Shown here: piece by piece, positions 8,240 to 17,396 of the stretch | How positions within the stretch are numbered: position 1 is the stretch's first letter | How the letters are laid out: the number at the start of each line of letters is the position of its first letter | Assembly (NCBI GenBank): GCA_016927595.1 | Contig: JAFGMI010000026.1 | Span: 1 to 64,000, forward strand | Direction: 5' to 3' | Source of the DNA: Melioribacteraceae bacterium | Lineage (GTDB): Bacteria > Bacteroidota > Ignavibacteria > Ignavibacteriales > Melioribacteraceae | DNA: 64,000 nt | Notes under the pieces: generated by a model | The model's database searches: none | What the model saw: only the letters and a program-made list of their open reading frames with translations | What the model was told of the DNA's origin: nothing | Translations under genes and position numbers: made by a program

Positions 8240-9673
8240 GTGTCAAAAATATTAAAACATATCATCCCCTGGTTAATTGCAGCAATATCTCTTCTGAATA
8301 TCTCGTCCTGTAATACCAGTCACGATAAAGAAGTAAATCCTGTAGATCTAGACTTTTCGTTAATTAAAGAGCGGGGCAAAATAATTGCTTTAACCGGTTA
8401 TAATGCATACAGTTACTTTATCTACAGGGGCAGACCAATGGGATTTGAATATGATCTCGTAAAGCGCTTTGCTGATCATCTGGGTGTAGAGCTTGAAATT
8501 AAGGTAGTAAGAAATATAGATTCAATGTTTGAAATGCTCAACAGCGGTAAGGGGGACATTATAGCTTTTAATCTTACTGTTACAAAAGATCGTTCCAAAT
8601 ATGTTACTTTTACTCATCATCATCATACTACCAGGCAGGTACTTGTACAAAGGAGACCTGAAAACTGGCGTCAAATTAAACAGCATCAAATAGAAAGAAA
8701 ATTAATAAGAAATCCGCTTGATCTTGAAGGCAAGACCATACATGTTCGGAACGGCTCTGCTTATTTGCAGCGGTTGCAGAATTTATCGGAAGAAATCGGC
8801 GGCGAAATTAATATTGTTGAAGCCGATCCGGATGTTTCGATTGAAGACTTGATTAAAATGGTTGCGGACGGTGAAATAGATTATACTATCAGTGACGATA
8901 ATATTGCAAGGTTAAATCAGGCTCATTACACTAATATCGATATAGCTACACATATATCATTTCCGCAGCGCATCGCCTGGGCTGTGCGACAGAATGCCGT
9001 TGAGTTGCTTGATAGTATAAACACATGGATTGATTCAATGCGTAAAACTTCAGATTACTATGTTATTTACAACAAGTATTACAGAAATAAAGATGCATAT
9101 GCCAGGAGAGTTAGAAGCGACTATTTCTCGAATACAACGGGTAAGATATCGGAATATGACGATATTATAAAATCATATGCTGAGCAAGTAAAATGGGACT
9201 GGCGCATTATTGCATCAATGATTTACCAGGAATCGCAATTTAAGAATACTGCCAAATCCTGGGCGGGAGCTAAAGGTTTAATGCAATTAATGCCTGAGAC
9301 CGCTTCTATATTTGGAGTTGAGGATTTATCCGATCCCAGAGAGAGTTTAAGAGCTGGAGTAGCATACATCGGGTATCTCGATAAATACTGGTCTGCAATG
9401 GTAACCGATTCTCTGGAAAGAATCAAATTCATTTTAGCATCGTACAACATTGGTCCCGGTCATATACTCGATGCCAGAAATCTTGCTGAGAAATACGGTG
9501 CTGATCCTAATCTGTGGTTCGGAAATGTTGAAAAATTTCTGCTGAACAAGTCCAAAGAAAGATACTTTAACGATGAAATTGTAAAATTAGGTTATGCCAG
9601 GGGGACAGAAACGGTCAAATATGTCAGAGAAGTTTTAAGAAGATACGAACATTACAAAAAATTTATTAGCTGA
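8240..9673 (+). CDS. mltF: Lytic murein transglycosylase, MltF-like lipoprotein
   Basis: This 477-residue envelope enzyme cleaves the MurNAc-GlcNAc bond of peptidoglycan. A signal peptide ends in a lipobox (NISSC, Cys24), so it is a lipoprotein. Residues about 40-275 form a solute-binding (SBP_bac_3) domain with GYNAYSYFIYRGRPMGFEYD. Residues about 310-470 are the SLT domain with the catalytic Glu in YQESQF (E331), then AKGLMQLMPETA and ASYNIGPGHI. The architecture and length match MltF. The start is a GTG at 8240; an ATG at 8227 is in another frame. A polyhistidine patch (THHHHTT) inside the binding domain is curious but probably incidental. Confidence 0.93.
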   Translation: MSKILKHIIPWLIAAISLLNISSCNTSHDKEVNPVDLDFSLIKERGKIIALTGYNAYSYFIYRGRPMGFEYDLVKRFADHLGVELEIKVVRNIDSMFEMLNSGKGDIIAFNLTVTKDRSKYVTFTHHHHTTRQVLVQRRPENWRQIKQHQIERKLIRNPLDLEGKTIHVRNGSAYLQRLQNLSEEIGGEINIVEADPDVSIEDLIKMVADGEIDYTISDDNIARLNQAHYTNIDIATHISFPQRIAWAVRQNAVELLDSINTWIDSMRKTSDYYVIYNKYYRNKDAYARRVRSDYFSNTTGKISEYDDIIKSYAEQVKWDWRIIASMIYQESQFKNTAKSWAGAKGLMQLMPETASIFGVEDLSDPRESLRAGVAYIGYLDKYWSAMVTDSLERIKFILASYNIGPGHILDARNLAEKYGADPNLWFGNVEKFLLNKSKERYFNDEIVKLGYARGTETVKYVREVLRRYEHYKKFIS

Positions 9674-9787
9674 TCACACCATCTTTTACAATAAAATAGG
9701 ACTTTTGTGTTTTTATTTAATATTGGAAGTCTCTATTTTTACCTCATCAAAAAATCATAAAATGCTGCTATTATACAGGGGATCACG

Positions 9788-11134
9788 ATGAAAAACGTAC
9801 TAATCCTTGGTGCAGGTCAGAGCGCACCCTACCTGATTGATTATATGCTGAAAGAAGCTGAAAAAAATGACTGGAAAGTAACATTATGCGACAGAGATTA
9901 TGAACTGGCTAAAAAACGAATTAATAATCATACACGAGGAATAGCTGTTGAATTTGATGTGAATGATGAAGCAAAAAGGGATAATCAAATTAAAAATGCG
10001 GATGTTGTAATCAATTTTCTTGCACCTTTTTTTCAGCCATTAATCGCATTTAATTGTCTTTCAAGAAGCAAACATATGATAACAGCTTCCTATGAAAATG
10101 TAAGGGTAACTGAATTATCAAATGATGCAAAGAAAAAAGGTATACTGATATTAAATGAAATGGGACTGGATCCGGGCATCGATCATATGTCAGCCATGCG
10201 CATTATTCAGAATGTGAGAGACAACGGGGGATTTATCAGAAGTTTTGTTTCTTACGGTAGCGGAATACCGGCTCCGGAAGTTAAATCCAATCCGTTAAAT
10301 TATTGTATAACATGGAATCCCCGAAATGTTGCCCTGGCTGGGGAAGCCGGTGCTCAATACATGGAAAAGGGTAAAATAAAAGTCTTATCCCTCAGTCAGG
10401 TTTTTCAAAGAACGTGGAAGGTAAAGGTTGATGATGTGGGTATACTGGAAGCATATCCCAACAGAGATTCTTTAATTTATCAGGAATTATTTAAACTCCA
10501 CCAGGCTAAAACAATGATAAGGGGAACGCTCAGATATCCCGGCTGGAGCGAAGTCTGGCTTCAGATAGTAAAACTCGGCATGCCGAATTATGTTATACGG
10601 ATACCTGAGCTTGCAAAAAGAAGTTACAGGGAATTTACGGAAATGTTTGTGCCCGTAAATGCCAGCGGCGGTACACTTGAAACAAGAGTGGCTAATTATC
10701 TCGGAATAAATCCTACCGGTAAAATTATGGATATTCTTTCCTGGCTCGGTTTGTTTGATGATGAGATAATAGGAGGAGATGTGAAAACCCCGGTTGAAGT
10801 CTTAACGAAACTTCTCATAAATAAATTACCATTACCGGAAAACGCAAGAGATATGGTAATTCTAGTCCATGAAATCAAAGCATCGTATCCTGAACAGAAC
10901 AATAAGAAAGAAAAAATAACATCGACCTTTATTGAATATGGTGAGCCAAACGGATTTACTGCAATAGCTAAAACTGTCGGTCTTCCGGCGGCAATTGCTG
11001 CAAAGTTATTGTTAAAAGGGGAACTGGAACTGACCGGATGCCATATTCCCACTCATCCGGAAATTTATACAAAGGTGCTGGCAGAACTGGAGGATACAGG
11101 TTTCAGGTTTAATGAAAAGGTTGAAGCAATATAA
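9788..11134 (+). CDS. Saccharopine reductase/dehydrogenase-like NAD(P) oxidoreductase
   Basis: This 448-residue cytosolic oxidoreductase has an N-terminal Rossmann fold with VLILGAGQSAPYLIDYML at residues 4-21 and a typical saccharopine dehydrogenase core (NEMGLDPGIDHMSAMR, about residue 125), followed by the C-terminal substrate domain. Relatives act on lysine-derived intermediates (saccharopine, or lysine 1-dehydrogenase). The full-length match to the saccharopine reductase branch suggests lysine catabolism or biosynthesis, but neighbours give no pathway support, so the exact substrate is open. It stands alone, downstream of mltF. Confidence 0.85.
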   Translation: MKNVLILGAGQSAPYLIDYMLKEAEKNDWKVTLCDRDYELAKKRINNHTRGIAVEFDVNDEAKRDNQIKNADVVINFLAPFFQPLIAFNCLSRSKHMITASYENVRVTELSNDAKKKGILILNEMGLDPGIDHMSAMRIIQNVRDNGGFIRSFVSYGSGIPAPEVKSNPLNYCITWNPRNVALAGEAGAQYMEKGKIKVLSLSQVFQRTWKVKVDDVGILEAYPNRDSLIYQELFKLHQAKTMIRGTLRYPGWSEVWLQIVKLGMPNYVIRIPELAKRSYREFTEMFVPVNASGGTLETRVANYLGINPTGKIMDILSWLGLFDDEIIGGDVKTPVEVLTKLLINKLPLPENARDMVILVHEIKASYPEQNNKKEKITSTFIEYGEPNGFTAIAKTVGLPAAIAAKLLLKGELELTGCHIPTHPEIYTKVLAELEDTGFRFNEKVEAI

Positions 11135-11139
11135 AAAGC

Positions 11140-11169
11140 ATGCATCCTTCGACGAAGCTCAGGATGCAT
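11140..11169. repeat. Single REP-like palindrome, related to the tandem repeat at 41838
   Basis: ATGCATCCT (11140-11148) pairs with AGGATGCAT (11161-11169). The middle, CGACGAAGCTCAGGATG, has the same length and most bases of the 17-base core CGACTTCGCTCAGCATG of the tandem array at 41838. It lies between two convergent genes and may serve as a terminator-like hairpin, although no long T-run follows. Confidence 0.6.
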
Positions 11170-11193
11170 TAGAAGAAAAATTACGATAAATTA

Positions 11194-13119
11194 TCAGAAG
11201 GTGATCTCCAGTCCTCCGTAAAAAGCTCTGCCAAGAGTTCCGTAATAGAGAATTTCTTCGTACCGGCTGTCGAATATATTTTCAACACGGCCTCGTATTT
11301 TCAGATAATCGAAAAGAGTATAGGATGCAGCAAGATCCGTGATACTATAGGAAGCCAGTTTAACTCTTTCCGAAGGATATGCACTGAAATCATTATCTTC
11401 ACGCTCTCCTATATATCTGAAATTCAAGTTTACAGTCAGATCACTTGCAGGGTTAAAATTAATATTTACAACTGCCTTGTGAGCTGGTCTGCGAATCAAC
11501 CTTTCCATAGATTTAGGAACGCCTATAGATTTATCTTTAGCATCTATATAGCTGTAATTGAGTGCAATAGAAAGATTTGATTTATTATCGTATTTTATGC
11601 CTGTTTCAATTCCTCTGGTCTCTGCCTTATCGATGTTAACTGCGGAATAATTTGCATCGAATCCGATAAGATCATCAAACTTTGTACTGAAGTAAGTTAA
11701 TCCGAATGAGATGTTTTCCGAAAACAGGTACTGATCAATACCCAGATCCCATCCCTCGCTTTCTTCCGGTTTAAGGAGAGGATTACCAAAAGCAGGATCG
11801 AACAGGTAAAAAAGAGACGGAGCTTTGAAGCCCGTTCCGTAAGTGAATTTTAATTTGGTATTTGTCGAGGATAAATATAACGCAGGAGCTAATTTAAAAG
11901 TAGTTTTCCCGCCGAACCTTTCGTTATTATCGTGCCTGATTCCGAGCGTAACAAAGAGTGCGTTATTAATGTTTATCTGATCCTGCAGATATATACTGTT
12001 TGTTCGCATGCTTTCCTGCGGGAATATACTTTGAAAAGGACCCCAGGAGCTTTCAGAATTGTAAGAGGTATTTGCAGTTTCATTTTCCGACTCAAGTCCG
12101 ATTATAATTCTGTTAGACTCAAAGACTGTTAATTCGTTCTGCCAATTAAATTTTAACCTTGTTGCATTGCTGAAGTTGGACGAAGAAATACCCTGATGGA
12201 ATTGATCAGGCTCGTCAATTGCGTCCGATATTCTTCTCATCAGACCTGCTGAAAACTGCTGTTTCCATTTTCTGTCCAGTAAATAAATATTACCGGTAAG
12301 TCCCATGACATGCTGTTCAACATCGTAGTTGTAGTTGGGATCATCTCCGTCTGGGGAAGACTGATCGATTTCGGTTTCGGTTGTTGTGAATCTGTAAACA
12401 AAATTAAAGCTTACATAATCTGAGAGCAGATAGCCAAGTTTTGCAGAAGCCGATATATTGGTGTATCCATCTTTTTCATTCGCACCGTATCTGGTTGATA
12501 TTGATGAGATACCGTCTGTTCTAAGTTCCGATAAACTTAATGAGTATTTCAGCTTACCTGTTCTTCCGGAAGAATTAATCTCACCGTTCAAGTAATTATT
12601 CGAACCGATTTCGCTTTTAACATAAAGTGCAGGCGACTCCGTTCCCTCCCTTGTAATTATATTTATTATTCCGGCGACTGCATCTGATCCATAAAGAGTG
12701 CTCTGAGGTCCTCTTACAATTTCTATCCTCTCAATATTATCTACGGGCAGCATTGAAAGATCGTACGCATTGTTTGTTGAACTTGGATCATTCATTTCGA
12801 TCCCGTCGATAAGTACGAGCGTGTGATTCGAATTTGCTCCTCTTATAAAGACCGAAGCGAGTCGACCCGGACCGCCCTGTTGCGTAATCGAAATACCCTC
12901 AATGTCGCGCAGTGCTTCAAGAACAGTGGATTTCTGCAATTTTCTTAAATGTTCTCCGGTGATCACCGAGTAAGAACTAGCAATTTCCACGGCGCTTGTT
13001 GGTGTTTTATTCGCGCTTACAATTACTTCGGATAGTTTCGATTTAATACCGTTTTCCTGTGCCATGACAAAAGTTGCAGAGACAATTATCAGGCAAAAAA
13101 GTGATTTTAATGTTTTCAT
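11194..13119 (-). CDS. btuB: TonB-dependent cobalamin receptor, BtuB-like
   Basis: This 641-residue outer-membrane receptor should import cobalamin or a related corrinoid using TonB energy. A signal peptide ends at VMAQ. The plug domain (about 30-150) shows LSEVIVSANKTP (TonB-box region), VLEALRDIEGISITQQGG and IERIEIVRGPQSTLYGSDA. The remainder is a 22-strand beta-barrel ending in an aromatic (GGLEITF). The cobalamin riboswitch in its leader supports the substrate strongly. The ATG has AGGAG 8 bp upstream. No btuCDF genes are adjacent. Confidence 0.93.
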   Translation of the reverse strand: MKTLKSLFCLIIVSATFVMAQENGIKSKLSEVIVSANKTPTSAVEIASSYSVITGEHLRKLQKSTVLEALRDIEGISITQQGGPGRLASVFIRGANSNHTLVLIDGIEMNDPSSTNNAYDLSMLPVDNIERIEIVRGPQSTLYGSDAVAGIINIITREGTESPALYVKSEIGSNNYLNGEINSSGRTGKLKYSLSLSELRTDGISSISTRYGANEKDGYTNISASAKLGYLLSDYVSFNFVYRFTTTETEIDQSSPDGDDPNYNYDVEQHVMGLTGNIYLLDRKWKQQFSAGLMRRISDAIDEPDQFHQGISSSNFSNATRLKFNWQNELTVFESNRIIIGLESENETANTSYNSESSWGPFQSIFPQESMRTNSIYLQDQININNALFVTLGIRHDNNERFGGKTTFKLAPALYLSSTNTKLKFTYGTGFKAPSLFYLFDPAFGNPLLKPEESEGWDLGIDQYLFSENISFGLTYFSTKFDDLIGFDANYSAVNIDKAETRGIETGIKYDNKSNLSIALNYSYIDAKDKSIGVPKSMERLIRRPAHKAVVNINFNPASDLTVNLNFRYIGEREDNDFSAYPSERVKLASYSITDLAASYTLFDYLKIRGRVENIFDSRYEEILYYGTLGRAFYGGLEITF

Positions 13120-13239
13120 AGAAGTTACTCCTTTTAAGATGTAACTTCGAGGGGTGTTTGGAAATCTGAATTGATTTGAACCTAATTCAAATATTCGTTA
13201 ATCCAACCTATCCCGCGAAGGTTGATTAATTAAAGGTAA

Positions 13240-13395
13240 TTTTACGGCAGGTCTCCTGGCTTCGAACTCCTTCTAACGCCTTCCCGCCCTTAAGTAGATG
13301 GGCAGTGGCAGAATGTTAGAGGATGTTGTTCTTCACAGTTGCGGGGCAGCACCGGATTTTAACCGGTTTCCCTTTTCATCATAAGAACCGTAAAA
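13240..13395 (-). promoter_or_regulatory. Cobalamin (AdoCbl) riboswitch
   Basis: The minus strand carries the family signatures in order: GGGAAACCGGT, AAATCCGGTGCTGCCCCGCAA, CTGT, GCCACTG, GGGAAGGCG and GAAGCCAGGAGACCTGCC. The closing stem P1 is TTTTACGG (13395-13388) with CCGTAAAA (13247-13240). It sits in the leader of the BtuB-like receptor about 120 bp before its start codon. No U-run terminator follows, so control is probably on translation, with B12 lowering expression. A weak stem near 13199-13230 may be part of the switch. Confidence 0.97.
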
Positions 13396-13488
13396 CATTT
13401 GAAAGAACTCATCTCAAAATATTTATAAATAAGAGCTGATGCAATAAAAATAATTGTTGTTTTTTCATTTGTAAATTAATTAGGATTG

Positions 13489-14637
13489 TTAAAAGCTTTT
13501 CAACCAGTAACCCAGAGCGGTGCCAATAAACGTTGCAACCGCGTATCCCAGAGTACCACAGAGAATTGCGGGGATTACTAGTTCTTTCCATCTGCGTGCA
13601 ACAGCCATTGCTGCTGCAGTGGTAGGTCCTCCCATATTAGCGTTAGAGGCTATTACTATTTCTGCTAAATCAAGTTTGAATAATTTACCAGCAGTAAGCA
13701 GGAAAAGGAGATGAACAGCCAGAATAACTGCAGCAAATAAAAACAGGACTGGTCCGTATTCAAGAACAATCAATATATTTGCGCTTGCACCTATTGCAGC
13801 AAAAAAAATCTGCATTAAAAACGTGCCTATTAAATCTGCTCCTTTAATGCTGCCGACGGAATTTGGCAGTATAGATGCCAGTCCGACAACCAAAGCCGTT
13901 ATTATCAATATTCCGCTGCCATTAATTCCTGTAAGATCCTGTAAGAAAAATCCCGCTGCGCAAACAGCTGCAGCAATTGCAAGCGATTTAGATAAATCCG
14001 GTAAAGTAATTACACCCTGCTCCTCAGAGAGAGCAGTACTATCGTTAGATTTCTGAGCATTAAGCTGATGATGGTTGGGAAAATGTTTCTGTAAGAACTT
14101 AACCGATGGTATGGCAAACAAAATCATAAAATAGGCAGCCATAACCAGATTATCTGCAGCCACTCCCGCCGCAAGTAAATCTCCGGATTGTAACTGTACT
14201 GCTTCTGATGCAGCAACATAGTTCATCGATCCGCCTATATAAGTGGATGAAAAAATAGCCGCCAGCTGCCAGCCGTTTTCGCCAAGCGGTATTATCAAAT
14301 AAGAAATTATTGTCCCTATTACTGTCCCAACAGCGCCCAGTCCGAATGCTATAAGAGTCGGACCGGCTTCCTTAATTATCCTCGTTAAATTTGCTTTAAA
14401 TAATAGTAAAGGAATCGCCAGAGGTACTATATAAGACCAGACTATATCATAAGCAGGCGCGCTTGAAGGTACAACATTCAAGTTTGTAAGAATAAGCGTA
14501 ACGAGAATCGAAATTACTACGGCAGAGAGTTTTGATCCCCATTTTGTTTTTTCAGCCCACAAACCAAAGGCTGCCGCTGCTATAAGAATTGCCCAGAGAA
14601 TCCAATCCTGATCAGGAACAATTAATGTATTTTTCAA
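13489..14637 (-). CDS. DUF819 family membrane protein (YjcL-like)
   Basis: This integral membrane protein of 382 residues has about ten to eleven TM helices spread over the whole length. Conserved features include IPLLLFKANLTRI, SSTYIGGSMNYVAA and ASNANMGGPTTAAAMA, which fit DUF819 (YjcL), a putative permease family of unknown substrate. The start is a TTG at 14637, supported by AAGGAG about 10 bp upstream; no ATG is available. It is the last gene of a run with cupin and TPP enzyme (18 bp gap), so it may transport the substrate or product of that enzyme. That role is inference. Confidence 0.85.
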   Translation of the reverse strand: MKNTLIVPDQDWILWAILIAAAAFGLWAEKTKWGSKLSAVVISILVTLILTNLNVVPSSAPAYDIVWSYIVPLAIPLLLFKANLTRIIKEAGPTLIAFGLGAVGTVIGTIISYLIIPLGENGWQLAAIFSSTYIGGSMNYVAASEAVQLQSGDLLAAGVAADNLVMAAYFMILFAIPSVKFLQKHFPNHHQLNAQKSNDSTALSEEQGVITLPDLSKSLAIAAAVCAAGFFLQDLTGINGSGILIITALVVGLASILPNSVGSIKGADLIGTFLMQIFFAAIGASANILIVLEYGPVLFLFAAVILAVHLLFLLTAGKLFKLDLAEIVIASNANMGGPTTAAAMAVARRWKELVIPAILCGTLGYAVATFIGTALGYWLKSF

Positions 14638-14655
14638 TTTAATTTTTCTCCTTTC

Positions 14656-14979
14656 CTACGAATAATAAACTGTAAGCCAGAAGGTCTTGCAAGTATTATC
14701 CGTCGAATCTACACGATGTTTACAGTGTTTGGGTATAATTATATAATCGCCGGGAAGCAATTCAATGTATTCGTTGTTATCGAAGCCCAGTACAGCTTTC
14801 CCTTTAAGCAAAAGAACAAACTCGTTTTCTTCCTGATCATACCAGAAATTTTCAGGTGACTTATGACCTTCGGAAATAATTCTTTCAACTTTGAATTCAT
14901 CTTGTATCAACAAGTTCTCAATTACTTCGCCGGCAGCTAAGTCGTGTGGTTCAGAATATATATTCTTTTTTTCTATCAT
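14656..14979 (-). CDS. Cupin-domain protein
   Basis: This small protein (107 residues) is a single cupin barrel. The motif region NEFVLLLKGKAVLGFD (about 51-66) followed by LLPGDYIIIPKHCKHRVD (about 74-91) gives a metal site with E in the first motif and two His in the second. Such proteins often act on or sense small carboxylates or sugars. It lies between the TPP enzyme (17 bp) and the DUF819 protein (18 bp) in one likely operon. The function is not known. Confidence 0.85.
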   Translation of the reverse strand: MIEKKNIYSEPHDLAAGEVIENLLIQDEFKVERIISEGHKSPENFWYDQEENEFVLLLKGKAVLGFDNNEYIELLPGDYIIIPKHCKHRVDSTDNTCKTFWLTVYYS

Positions 14980-14996
14980 GGAACAGATATTTTTAA

Positions 14997-16151
14997 TTAA
15001 TAATGCACAAGAACAATGCTTAACAGATCAGAGTTAACAGCTTCATCAAGAACCTGACTGATCTCGATCGGATCCATTGGATTGTGAATGTGTTTTATAT
15101 ATTGTTCATAAGCAGCTAAAAGTCGCAGCATAATCTTTTTATCTATCGGTTGTCCGCCCGTTGCGGCTGCTTTTTTATTATAAAATATTACAATTTTTAA
15201 AGGTAGTTCACGATATGCAGCTTCTGTCAAACCGAGATGTCCGGCAGAAATAAAACCGAAATCGCCCGTTAATGCCCATGCATATTTATTACCAGCCATA
15301 TAAGTTCCAATAGCAAGAGGTATGCTTCCGCCGATATATGTTACAATATCGATAGCGTCGTAAGGGGGAAGACAAAAATTGCTTGATGAACTCGTATCGC
15401 CGCAGACTATTCCTTTTTTATATCCTCTAAATACGTTAAAGAAAGGCTGATACATTTTATATGATTCTTTATATCTGTCCGGTAATTCGTCGGGAATCAC
15501 AGGTAGTTTTGGTCTTATAATTGAAATGAGATCACCGTCGAGTTTTCTGGCAGTTAAAATTTTATACTGGTAATCTGCAAAAAACGGATGAACAACGTGA
15601 TTAAGTATATTTCTATTATATGTAAAATCTTTTTTTAAACTTCCGGCTCTATCAAATTCCATTTCATTATTAATCTTAGCTGCATTAATTATAATAACAA
15701 CTGGATGCCTTTTTTGTTCGGATAGTTTGTAGCAGCTGACTATATCCTCGTACAAATTTTTCATAGCTGATTTTACAAACAAAACACCAACACCTTTAAG
15801 GAATGATTCGGTGTCCATAATATTGTCCGAATGTGCACCCGAATAATCATCGAAGACAAATACAACCAATCCTGCAGTAAGTGAAGTATACAATGAATCA
15901 ATTACACTGTTTGCGGCTTTTGCGAGTCCGTGCGCCTTCATTAAACTGGCAGCTCTTTTCCCGGCGATACTTGCGCCGTGACAAATTGAATATGCAACTT
16001 CTTCATGAAACGATAAAGCCATTCTTTTCTGAATCAGGGAACTGTAAGCCATGAATACTTCGGATGCTCCGTAACCAGGCACATGAGTTACAATATTAAC
16101 ACCTAAATCTGCTAAAGCGTATGCCGCAGCATCATATCCGGCAGCTTTCAT
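14997..16151 (-). CDS. Thiamine-pyrophosphate enzyme, IorA-like, without ferredoxin domain
   Basis: This 384-residue protein resembles the core of indolepyruvate ferredoxin oxidoreductase subunit IorA. The N-terminal pyrimidine-binding half has VTHVPGYGASEVF and LSFHEEVAYSICHGASIAGKRAASLMKAHGL-type features (Glu about residue 50). The C-terminal TPP-binding half has LTGDFGFISAGHLGLTEAAY and NKKAAATGGQP. It is much shorter than IorA (about 600 residues), has no Fe-S cluster cysteines, and no IorB gene is near. A decarboxylase such as sulfopyruvate or phosphonopyruvate decarboxylase is another option. A strong RBS (GGAG) precedes the ATG. It is part of the GNAT-MscS-TPP-cupin-DUF819 run. Confidence 0.75.
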   Translation of the reverse strand: MKAAGYDAAAYALADLGVNIVTHVPGYGASEVFMAYSSLIQKRMALSFHEEVAYSICHGASIAGKRAASLMKAHGLAKAANSVIDSLYTSLTAGLVVFVFDDYSGAHSDNIMDTESFLKGVGVLFVKSAMKNLYEDIVSCYKLSEQKRHPVVIIINAAKINNEMEFDRAGSLKKDFTYNRNILNHVVHPFFADYQYKILTARKLDGDLISIIRPKLPVIPDELPDRYKESYKMYQPFFNVFRGYKKGIVCGDTSSSSNFCLPPYDAIDIVTYIGGSIPLAIGTYMAGNKYAWALTGDFGFISAGHLGLTEAAYRELPLKIVIFYNKKAAATGGQPIDKKIMLRLLAAYEQYIKHIHNPMDPIEISQVLDEAVNSDLLSIVLVHY

Positions 16152-16161
16152 TTGATCTCCA

Positions 16162-17388
16162 TTAATCTATATTGTTTATTGCTGAAATACTCTTAACGTC
16201 ATAACCTGACGGCACCTGAAATACTTTCAGATCGAACTGCTGTACAGCTGCGAATAAATGATCAAAAATATCGGATTGAATTTCTTCGTATTCAACCCAG
16301 TTTGTGGTTGTGGTAAATACATAAATTTCGATCGGAATTCCATTTGCTCCCGGTTCTTTCTGACGCACCAGAAATGTAAGATCCTTGCTTATATCATTCC
16401 TGTTTTTAAGATATTCTTTAACATAAGCTCTGAATGTCCCGATGTTTGTAAGTCTTCTTCCGTTAACCGGATGTGACGGATCAGCAGCTATTGTTTTATT
16501 ATACTCATCAATTTCCGATTTCTTTTTGCTAAGATACTCTTTTAATATGGATATCTGGGAAAGTCGCTCGAACAGTTCTCCGGATAAAAACTTAACACTT
16601 GCCAGATCAATATGAATTGCTCTCTTAATCCGTCTTCCCCCGGTTTCCTGCATCCCCCGCCAGTTCTTGAACGAAACTTCAACCAGTTTGTGGGTGGGAA
16701 TAGTTGTTATGGTTTTGTCGAAGTTTCGTACTTTTATTGTATGGAGCGCAATATCCATTACATCGCCGTCTATTCCGAACGAGGGTACTTCGATCCAGTC
16801 ACCGACCTTAACAAGGTCGTAAGAAGTAATTTGAATACTGGCAATAAACGAAAGAATTGTATCGCGGAATACTAGTATTAAAATAGCAGTCAATGCACCA
16901 ATGCCCGCTACAAGTTCATAGATGCTCTGTCCGGTCAAAATGCCTACAATAATTATCGCGCCTAATGCATAAAGGATCAATTTGATAATCTGAATATATC
17001 CCTTAATCGGTCTTTGCTTATGTTTTGCCAGGCTTTCGTATATTTCATTCACGGATGTTAACACACTGCCGATTATTAAAACAATTATCAGTGCAGTTAA
17101 AGCCCCTGATAAATTCGACAGGAAAGTATCGAAATCGGGTATCAGATATGAGAACTGGTTGAGTAAAATAAGCGGGGCAATAAAAGAAATTCTTTTTATC
17201 AGATTACTGTTCAATAATATATCGTCGTATCGTGTTCTGGTTCTTTTTACTATTTTCTCAACAGATTTCAGAAGTAATCGTTTAACGATTATGTATGAAA
17301 GTACTGCCATTATCAGAACACCCAGCAGTTCAATTATTTCTTTTAACAAAGGATATTGATCAAACCAGTTTTTAATATCGTCTATCAT
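16162..17388 (-). CDS. Mechanosensitive channel, MscS family (YbdG-like)
   Basis: This protein of 408 residues has about five TM helices (near 15-35, 65-85, 90-110, 130-150, 155-180), a pore helix region GALTAILILVFRDTILSFIAS, and the beta domain VGDWIEVPSFGIDGDVMDIAL. The last third is a soluble domain. It should release solutes on hypo-osmotic shock. The length and arrangement fit YbdG/MSCS-like channels. I favour the ATG at 17388; an in-frame TTG at 17400 overlaps the stop of the upstream GNAT gene. The gap to the TPP enzyme is 10 bp. Confidence 0.88.
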   Translation of the reverse strand: MIDDIKNWFDQYPLLKEIIELLGVLIMAVLSYIIVKRLLLKSVEKIVKRTRTRYDDILLNSNLIKRISFIAPLILLNQFSYLIPDFDTFLSNLSGALTALIIVLIIGSVLTSVNEIYESLAKHKQRPIKGYIQIIKLILYALGAIIIVGILTGQSIYELVAGIGALTAILILVFRDTILSFIASIQITSYDLVKVGDWIEVPSFGIDGDVMDIALHTIKVRNFDKTITTIPTHKLVEVSFKNWRGMQETGGRRIKRAIHIDLASVKFLSGELFERLSQISILKEYLSKKKSEIDEYNKTIAADPSHPVNGRRLTNIGTFRAYVKEYLKNRNDISKDLTFLVRQKEPGANGIPIEIYVFTTTTNWVEYEEIQSDIFDHLFAAVQQFDLKVFQVPSGYDVKSISAINNID

Positions 17389-17396
17389 CGCAATAC

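Noticed and set aside
13409-13591. 60-codon frame overlapping the end of the DUF819 gene
   Set aside because: Overlaps the end of a clear gene, no RBS and no recognisable protein features.
14997-16151. Complete indolepyruvate ferredoxin oxidoreductase
   Set aside because: No ferredoxin cysteines, too short, and no IorB subunit gene nearby.
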